Shown here piece after piece: positions 59,188-64,000 of a stretch of 64,000 nt of DNA. Numbering within the stretch: the stretch's first letter is position 1; each line of letters opens with the position of its first letter. Source of the stretch: Nocardia inohanensis NBRC 100128. Lineage in GTDB: Bacteria; Actinomycetota; Actinomycetes; Mycobacteriales; Mycobacteriaceae. The translations under genes were made by a program, and so were the position numbers. Below the pieces are notes generated by a model. It did no database searches, was not told where the DNA came from, and worked only from the letters and a program-made list of their open reading frames with translations. The stretch lies in NCBI RefSeq assembly GCF_001612945.1, contig NZ_BDBK01000021.1:1-64000 (forward strand). The letters run 5' to 3'.

Positions 59188-60039
59188 TTACTGGGAGCCG
59201 AGGTGCAGTCGCCAGAGCGGCGACACCGGTCCGTGGCCGGCGCCCAGGTCGTAGGAGGCTTCCAGACAGCGGAAGGTCCATTCCTTGGCGAAGGCGACCG
59301 CGTCCGGCACCGGGTAGCCGTGGGCGAGGGCGCAGCAGATGGCGGCCGCGAGGGTGTCGCCGCCGCCGTGGTCGTTGCCGGTGGCGATGCGCCGGGCGGG
59401 CAGTTCGTGGAAGGTTTCGCCGTCGAAGAGCAGATCGGTGCTGAGCTCGGAGGAGCGCAGGTGGCCGCCCTTGACGATGGCCCAGCGCGGGCCGAGGGCG
59501 TGCAGGGCTTCGGCGGCCTTGCGTGCGGTGGCATCGTCGATGACCTCGATGCCGGTGATCAGCCGGACCTCGTCGAGGTTCGGGGTGACCACGGTGGCGA
59601 GCGGAATCAGTGTGTGCCGCACCGCGTCCAGGGCTTCGGCGTGCAGGAGTGGATCGCCGTGCATGGAGGCCGCGACGGGATCCACGACGAGCGGAATGGT
59701 TCCGTCGCGGCCGATGCCGACTTCCCGGCACACTCCGGCGACCGCTTCGATGATGGCGGTGGAGGCCAGCATCCCGGTCTTGGCCGCCCCGATGCCGATA
59801 TCGCTGACCACAGTTCGGACCTGATCGGCCACGATCTGCGGGGGGATCTCATGAAAACCGCTGACGCCCAGGGTGTTCTGCACGGTCACCGCGGCGACCG
59901 CGACGCACGCGTGCACGCCGCACAGCGCCATGGTGCGCGAGTCGGCTTGGATGCCCGCGCCGCCGCCGGAGTCCGTGCCGGCGATGGTGAGCGCGCGTAC
60001 CGGCGTCTGGCCATTGGGGGTGAGCGGTAGCAGTTCCAC
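59188..60039 (-). CDS. thiD: Hydroxymethylpyrimidine/phosphomethylpyrimidine kinase
   Basis: A 283-residue ribokinase-fold enzyme phosphorylating HMP and HMP-P in thiamine synthesis. The N-terminal motif GTDSGGGAGIQAD is intact, as is KTGMLAS. The anion-hole region near the C-terminus is NDHGGGDTLAAA rather than the usual THGTGCTLSAA, so the familiar Cys is Asp. The GTG at 60039 (VELLPLTPNG) is the nearest start before the fold. It stands apart from thiOSG and follows the GT2-GtrA gene convergently with nothing recognised between. Confidence 0.9.
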   Translation of the reverse strand: MELLPLTPNGQTPVRALTIAGTDSGGGAGIQADSRTMALCGVHACVAVAAVTVQNTLGVSGFHEIPPQIVADQVRTVVSDIGIGAAKTGMLASTAIIEAVAGVCREVGIGRDGTIPLVVDPVAASMHGDPLLHAEALDAVRHTLIPLATVVTPNLDEVRLITGIEVIDDATARKAAEALHALGPRWAIVKGGHLRSSELSTDLLFDGETFHELPARRIATGNDHGGGDTLAAAICCALAHGYPVPDAVAFAKEWTFRCLEASYDLGAGHGPVSPLWRLHLGSQ

Positions 60040-60115
60040 ATTCGTGACCCTACGTGGTTCGGCACCCGGGGTGGCCTGCGTGTCCCGGCCTGCGTGCGCC
60101 CCGAGCGTCAACGGC

Positions 60116-60136
60116 TAATGAAAACCATTATCATTA
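60116..60136 (+). promoter_or_regulatory. Zur-like zinc box upstream of CobW-family GTPase
   Basis: A 21-bp dyad from TAATGA at 60116-60121 to TCATTA at 60131-60136 with AAACCATTA between. It resembles actinobacterial Zur boxes (TGAAAATnnTTTTCA type) and lies 4 bp before the ATG at 60141, where it would cover the promoter. Confidence 0.75.
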
Positions 60137-60140
60137 CGGC

Positions 60141-61289
60141 ATGACCTCAGCCCAGCCCCTCGCCCCGCTGCCCGTGACCGTGCTCTCCGGCTTCCTGGGC
60201 GCGGGTAAAACCACCCTGCTCAACCACCTGCTCGCCAACCGCGAGGGCCGTCGCGTGGCCGTCATCGTGAACGATATGAGCGAGGTGAACATCGACGCCG
60301 CACTCGTCGCCGGCCAGGGGCACCTGGATCGCACCGAGGAGAAACTGGTCGAACTCACCAACGGCTGCATCTGCTGCACGCTGCGCGAGGACCTCATCGA
60401 ATCGGTCGGCAAGCTGGCGCGGGAGGGCCGCTTCGACCATCTGGTCATCGAATCCACCGGCATCTCCGAACCCATGCCGGTCGCCGCCACCTTCGAATGG
60501 GAATTCGAGGACGGTTTCAAACTCGGCGAGCTCGCAAAGCTCGACACCATGGTGACGGTGGTCGACGCCTCCACCTTCCTCATCGAGGTGGTGAAGGGCC
60601 AGGCGCTGGCGGAGCGGAATATGCAAGCGGGCGAAGGGGATGTGCGCACCATCGCCGACCTACTGGTGGATCAGGTGGAGTTCGCGAATGTGCTGGTGCT
60701 CAACAAAACCGATCTGGTGAGCGCGAATGCCGTTGGGAGCGTGGAGGCTACGATCCGCCGTTTGAATCCCACCGCCCGCATCGTGCGCTCGGCGCACGGC
60801 GTGGTGGACCTGTCGGAAATCCTCGGCACCGGCCTCTACAACCCCGATATCGCCGCCCAATTCGAGGGCTGGGACGAGGAACTCGCCGGCGGCCACACTC
60901 CCGAAACCGAGGAGTACGGGATCAGCAGCATCACCTTCACCGCCGACCGCCCCTTCCACCCCGAACGCCTCGAGTCCGCTCTCGCCCAAATGCAGCGCCT
61001 GCTGCGCTCCAAGGGCTTCTTCTGGCTGGCCACCCGCCCCGATCTGGCCGCCCTCTGGTCCCAGGCCGGACCCAATCTGACCTTCGAACCGGCCGCGTAC
61101 TGGACCGCCCTGGACATGCAACCCGGTCAGGAGATCGTCTTCATCGGCGTGCACCTGGACCGCCCGCACGTGCGAGACCTGCTGAATTCGGCCCTGCTCA
61201 CCGATGCCGAGCTGGCATCCGGGCCGCAGTCCTGGCTGCGGTTCCCGGATCCCTTCCCGTCCTGGGGTGAGGCCCACTCCCACGCCTGA
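60141..61289 (+). CDS. CobW/COG0523 family GTP-binding metallochaperone
   Basis: A 382-residue G3E GTPase. Walker A is GAGKTT at residues 20-25, the metal-binding CxCC is Cys76, Cys78 and Cys79, the switch is ESTG and NKTD recognises guanine. The C-terminal COG0523 domain follows, with histidines near the end (EAHSHA). The Zur-like box suggests zinc-starvation induction, as for ZigA/YciC-type proteins that deliver or salvage zinc. The ATG at 60141 lies directly after the box, so the message may be leaderless. The metal is inferred, not shown. Confidence 0.9.
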   Translation: MTSAQPLAPLPVTVLSGFLGAGKTTLLNHLLANREGRRVAVIVNDMSEVNIDAALVAGQGHLDRTEEKLVELTNGCICCTLREDLIESVGKLAREGRFDHLVIESTGISEPMPVAATFEWEFEDGFKLGELAKLDTMVTVVDASTFLIEVVKGQALAERNMQAGEGDVRTIADLLVDQVEFANVLVLNKTDLVSANAVGSVEATIRRLNPTARIVRSAHGVVDLSEILGTGLYNPDIAAQFEGWDEELAGGHTPETEEYGISSITFTADRPFHPERLESALAQMQRLLRSKGFFWLATRPDLAALWSQAGPNLTFEPAAYWTALDMQPGQEIVFIGVHLDRPHVRDLLNSALLTDAELASGPQSWLRFPDPFPSWGEAHSHA

Positions 61290-61295
61290 TCCGGC

Positions 61296-61919
61296 TCAAT
61301 TCGAGATGCCGGGGGTGCGGCGCAGGTAGGTGCTGTCGGTGACCTGCTCCAGCAGGAACGCGGCCACATCGGCGCGCGAGATCTTCAGCGTCAACCCCTT
61401 GGCATCGGGCGCGACATCCCGGTGGTACTCGCCGGTGGGCGCATCGTCGGTGAAGGCGGCCGGTCGCACGATGGTCCAATCCAGGTTGCTGGCCTGCACA
61501 TACGTTTCCTGGACACCGTGATCGGCGTAAGCCTGCCGCAGCAGCATCCCGAACAGGATGTACTTCCACAGGAAGTTGAGGTTCCCGCGAGAGTCGCCCA
61601 CCCCCAGCGACGACATGCACACCAGCCGCTTGACCCCGGTCCGCTCCATGGCCTGGATGACGGTCTTGGTCCCCTCGGCGCGCAACACGCCCTTACGCCC
61701 CGCGCCCAGCGTGACGATGACCGCGTCCTGCCCGATGACGGTCTGCTCGACTGCCGCCGGATCGAGGACGTCACCGACGACGACCTTCAGATCATGGTGC
61801 GAGACAGTGGAGTTGGCAGCCGACCGGGTCAGGATGGTGACCTCGTGCCCGGCCTGCAAAGCCTGCTCGGTGACCTTGCGGCCGACGGTCCCGGTGGCTC
61901 CGAAGATTGCGATTCGCAT
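61296..61919 (-). CDS. NAD(P)-binding protein, NmrA/atypical SDR type
   Basis: A 207-residue Rossmann protein with the cofactor motif FGATGTVGRKV at the start, VVGDVLDPAAVEQ, and VTLGAGRKG. LVCMSSLGVGDS, then the SxxxY-like region around KYILFGMLLRQAY and DWTIVRPAAF, follow as in atypical short-chain dehydrogenases or BVR-B-like proteins. The substrate is unknown. The ATG at 61919 has AAAGGTG upstream; a GTG at 61928 is the alternative. It is convergent with the CobW gene, 6 bp between stops. Confidence 0.85.
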   Translation of the reverse strand: MRIAIFGATGTVGRKVTEQALQAGHEVTILTRSAANSTVSHHDLKVVVGDVLDPAAVEQTVIGQDAVIVTLGAGRKGVLRAEGTKTVIQAMERTGVKRLVCMSSLGVGDSRGNLNFLWKYILFGMLLRQAYADHGVQETYVQASNLDWTIVRPAAFTDDAPTGEYHRDVAPDAKGLTLKISRADVAAFLLEQVTDSTYLRRTPGISN

Positions 61920-62029
61920 TGCATTCACCTTTCGAATTTCGTTGTCTTGAAGGTGAATTCAGCTTGTCAATCCAGGAGCCCCGCGAACATCGCCGTGCGT
62001 CTCACGCCCATGTGAGAGGGTCTCGGGGT

Positions 62030-62212
62030 CTACTCGCTGACGAACCGAACGAACCCGGCCCACTCCCGCGGACTGAAGAACAGCTCCGGCCCGCCGGGCT
62101 GCTTGCTGTCTCGCACCCCGGTCCGCTCCCGCTCATGGCAGACCTCGACGCACTGCTTAGCGCCGTCCGACCTGCTCGACTTGTACCAACGGCCCGTAAC
62201 CGGATCTCTCAT
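62030..62212 (-). CDS. DUF397 domain protein
   Basis: A 60-residue DUF397 protein (WYKSSRSDGAKQCVEVCHER, ELFFSPREWAGFVRFV). DUF397 proteins almost always follow an XRE/DUF5753 regulator in actinobacteria and have been proposed as antitoxin-like or anti-regulator partners. Here it overlaps the XRE gene by 4 bp, consistent with that pairing. Confidence 0.92.
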   Translation of the reverse strand: MRDPVTGRWYKSSRSDGAKQCVEVCHERERTGVRDSKQPGGPELFFSPREWAGFVRFVSE

Positions 62213-63108
62213 ACCGTGTACTCCTTCGCAATTTGAAACACGAAGTCTCGGGTTCCCTCCTCCGTCAACGCTACAACCCGCATACCCTCGATCGCCTGGC
62301 GATATTGATCAACCACGTCGGCATGCTCATGGAAGACGCTGCCTATCGCCTCCTCCACATAAACCACTGGTGGCAGGGTCATTCCGCTGGCACCCGCCGG
62401 GAACCGCAGCAGCGTGAAAGTCAGCATCGCCAGCCCGGGATGTGGTCCGACCGAGAACGGGATGACCCGTACGCTGAGATTCGCGCGTTCCCCCGCCTCG
62501 GCGACCCACCGGAGTTGCGCGGCCATGGTCGCCGGATGAGCGGGGCAGTGCCGCAATACGGCCTCGGACAGCAGCACCTCCAGGTGGAAATCGCTCTCGT
62601 CCAGTCGGGCTTGCCTGTGGGCGGTGAGCTCGATGCGGCGCTCGATATCGACCGGCGACAGCTGTGGTTCGTACATCCGAATGATCGCTCGCCGGTAGTC
62701 GGGTGTCTGGAGCAGGCCGGGCATGATGACAAGCTGGTGCGCGATGATTCTCGAGGCTGTGGCTTCGAGTCGAAGGAACTTGGGAAAGTGCGGGGCGACT
62801 TGGTCGGAGTACGGCCGCCAGAATCCCTTCGAATTGCCTTGTGCCTTAGCGGCTTTGTCTTGCTCTCGAACCTCCTTCCAGAGATCGAGCGCCTGCTGTC
62901 GAGTCCGCGCATCGGGCGAGTAGAGGTCCAGCAGGCTATTGATGTGGATGGTCGCCAACTTGGTCGGCAGACCGTCCTCCAAGCGCATAAGTGTTTGCCG
63001 AGAAGTTTCCAAATGCATCGCACTCGCTAGAATTGTCATTCCAGCCCGCATTCTCAACTCTCGCATGAAGTTCCCGAAATCCATGCGAGAGACCGTCGAC
63101 CCGGCCAT
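62209..63108 (-). CDS. XRE regulator with DUF5753 domain
   Basis: A 299-residue protein. The N-terminal helix-turn-helix (RMRAGMTILASAMHLETSRQ then TLMRLEDGLPT) is followed by the DUF5753 domain (IIAHQLVIMPGLLQTPDYRR, ERIELTAHRQARL, RVIPFSVGPHPG, VVYVEEAIG). Such proteins, with a DUF397 gene, form pairs abundant in Streptomyces and Nocardia that act on development or as Scr1-type antitoxin-like systems; no toxin is adjacent. AGAGAGG lies 7 bp before the ATG at 63108, which sets the start. Confidence 0.9.
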   Translation of the reverse strand: MAGSTVSRMDFGNFMRELRMRAGMTILASAMHLETSRQTLMRLEDGLPTKLATIHINSLLDLYSPDARTRQQALDLWKEVREQDKAAKAQGNSKGFWRPYSDQVAPHFPKFLRLEATASRIIAHQLVIMPGLLQTPDYRRAIIRMYEPQLSPVDIERRIELTAHRQARLDESDFHLEVLLSEAVLRHCPAHPATMAAQLRWVAEAGERANLSVRVIPFSVGPHPGLAMLTFTLLRFPAGASGMTLPPVVYVEEAIGSVFHEHADVVDQYRQAIEGMRVVALTEEGTRDFVFQIAKEYTV

Positions 63109-63138
63109 TCGTTAGCCTCTCTATCTGGGGAGTGTCTA

Positions 63139-63163
63139 CCGTGGACATGTCCGCCGTGGACAT
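63139..63163. promoter_or_regulatory. Direct repeat CCGTGGACAT in control region
   Basis: CCGTGGACAT occurs at 63139-63148 and 63154-63163, 15 bp apart. GGACATGTCC at 63143-63152 is also palindromic. It lies 31 bp upstream of the XRE start and may be its operator. Confidence 0.5.
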
Positions 63164-63256
63164 CCAGCGAATCTCTTCAGATGTCTTCTCCTGATGTGCT
63201 TTTGGTGTCAGTCTATGGATTACCGGGAGATAGCAACAGCAACGAGGGGAATCGAA

Positions 63257-63457
63257 ATGTCTTGGGAAACATGGACCTTGCTTGCGTTGGTCGCCGCACT
63301 CCTCGCGATAGCGGTCTGGGGATTTCTGGACGCCACACGAGACCAAGGCACTCGATTTCTGCGTTTGGCTCTCATCGAAGGGCAAGGGTGTCTTTACGTT
63401 TCCGCATCGGGAAGAACAGGCCGGCTGCACCGTGGCCGGCACCGAGCGGGATGGTGA
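63257..63457 (+). CDS. Small single-pass membrane protein
   Basis: A 66-residue frame: MSWETWTLLALVAALLAIAV membrane helix, then a basic cytoplasmic part (DATRDQGTRFLRL). AGGGG is 8 bp before the ATG. The last 20 residues are Arg/Gly-rich and less convincing, possibly because of a frameshift into the next frame (see findings). Function unknown. Confidence 0.5.
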   Translation: MSWETWTLLALVAALLAIAVWGFLDATRDQGTRFLRLALIEGQGCLYVSASGRTGRLHRGRHRAGW

Positions 63458-63461
63458 GGCA

Positions 63462-63689
63462 ATGGTCTACGTCGTCTCGCAGATCAAGCATGAGCGGTTT
63501 CCCGAGGATGCCGCCGCCCTGAAATTCTCACGGAGTGTCGAAGCGCTCATGTACTCACACATGGCATGCATTGCGGGAGACGGCATTTCGCCGAGATCGT
63601 GTGGGGCGCGGCGGCAGCTCATGACTATCGCGGTGGAGGCGGGCTGGGCGTGGGTGGCGAAGGTTCCCGATACGGGGAAATCGCGTTGA
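63462..63689 (+). CDS. Small hypothetical protein
   Basis: A 75-residue frame starting MVYVVSQIKHERFPEDAAAL with no recognised family. It contains two cysteines (SHMACIAG, SPRSCGA). The frame is open upstream to about 63312, so it may be the C-terminal part of a longer protein. Low third-position bias makes this a weak call. Confidence 0.35.
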   Translation: MVYVVSQIKHERFPEDAAALKFSRSVEALMYSHMACIAGDGISPRSCGARRQLMTIAVEAGWAWVAKVPDTGKSR

Positions 63690-63758
63690 CCAGGTACGTT
63701 GATCGGCTGTTCATCGGGAGGAATCGGGTGATCAGCGATGATTCCTACCGTTGCCGGC

Positions 63759-63890
63759 ATGACGAATCGAACGCCTCCGCCCGCTTGGCCCGAGACTCGG
63801 CGGGTGGCCAAGTGGATGTTGCTCACGTTGTACGGGGTCGGCCTGTACGTGGTATTCGCGGTCAAGGACCTCGTCGCGCGGGCGACCTGA
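63759..63890 (+). CDS. 43-residue membrane protein
   Basis: A short ORF (MTNRTPPPAWPETRRVAKWM, LLTLYGVGLYVVFAVKDLVA, then RAT) with a basic N-terminus and one hydrophobic helix. It lies in an accessory patch. Coding bias is moderate. Treat as tentative. Confidence 0.45.
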   Translation: MTNRTPPPAWPETRRVAKWMLLTLYGVGLYVVFAVKDLVARAT

Positions 63891-63938
63891 GCATTCCGCA
63901 TAAGATCGGCTGATCCCATGTTTTACCGAGAGAAGCCG

Positions 63939-64000
63939 ATGGAACCCGCGGAACTGAGCTTTACGGTGCTGGGCCGCGTCTCCGTCCGGCGCGGCCCGCT
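63939..64000 (+). CDS. Start of a probable SARP/BTAD-type regulator, cut by right edge
   Basis: Twenty codons are visible, beginning MEPAELSFTVLGRVSVRRGP. The pattern of hydrophobic strand, VLGRV and basic VRRG is typical of the N-terminus of AfsR/SARP-type regulators. An in-frame ATG at 63918 is an alternative start; GAGAG lies before 63939. Too little is present for certainty. Confidence 0.5.
   Translation, partial: MEPAELSFTVLGRVSVRRGP

Noticed and set aside
63467..63919. 150-codon minus-strand ORF
   Set aside because: Composition is not protein-like, and it overlaps short plus-strand ORFs with better starts.

Overview
The window reads as a chromosomal segment of a high-GC actinomycete of the mycolic-acid group, most probably Nocardia. 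The evidence is the codon use (nearly every third position G or C, frequent GTG and TTG starts), an F420-dependent glucose-6-phosphate dehydrogenase, a PknG-GlnH-GlnX cluster, a SAM-IV-type riboswitch, and gene order shared with Mycobacterium tuberculosis. From memory, the blocks match Rv0357c-Rv0360c (1-5.9 kb), Rv0390-Rv0391 (21-22.8 kb), Rv0407-Rv0417 (25-40.5 kb) and Rv0971c-Rv0976c (44-52.6 kb). No rRNA, tRNA, CRISPR array, insertion sequence or prophage was seen.

Layout. 0-6 kb: a repeat-rich Pro/Gly/Asn protein cut by the left edge, DUF3151, a FUSC membrane protein, an M50 protease, a conserved hypothetical and purA. 6-9 kb: a MocR-type regulator facing a small membrane protein across an operator-like region, and an Ogt-type DNA repair protein. 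9-15.4 kb: two tandem secreted glycine-rich paralogues, a large LuxR/AAA regulator and an XRE/MmyB regulator. 15.4-21 kb: YceI, a CaiB-family racemase, DUF456, an amidohydrolase and fprA behind a probable iron box. 21-24 kb: a SAM-IV riboswitch driving rhodanese-metZ, then a DJ-1/MarR pair with two operators. 24-29.5 kb: a HAD phosphatase, fgd1 and pta-ackA. 29.6-34.4 kb: glnX-glnH-pknG. 34.5-40.5 kb: mutT3, a molybdopterin oxidoreductase, and thiE facing thiOSG. 40.7-44 kb: an ABC exporter, a class III cyclase and a 50-residue membrane protein. 44.2-53.2 kb: a six-gene acyl-CoA carboxylase operon plus a TetR regulator. 53.2-55.8 kb: tandem DUF3558-like surface proteins and a 50-residue protein. 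55.9-59.1 kb: a GT-C glycosyltransferase coupled to a GT2-GtrA fusion. 59.2-62 kb: thiD, a CobW-family GTPase behind a Zur-like box, and an NAD(P)-binding protein. 62-64 kb: an accessory patch with a DUF397/XRE pair, tiny membrane ORFs and the start of a possible SARP-type regulator.

How the genes work together. Several regulatory circuits can be read directly: SAM control of sulfhydrylation, iron control of fprA, zinc control of the metallochaperone, a MarR operator pair, and likely autoregulation by MocR, XRE and TetR proteins. The core is ordinary metabolism. The least explained parts are the two paralogue pairs of surface proteins with conserved leaders, the XRE/YceI paired sites, and the small-protein patch at the right edge.
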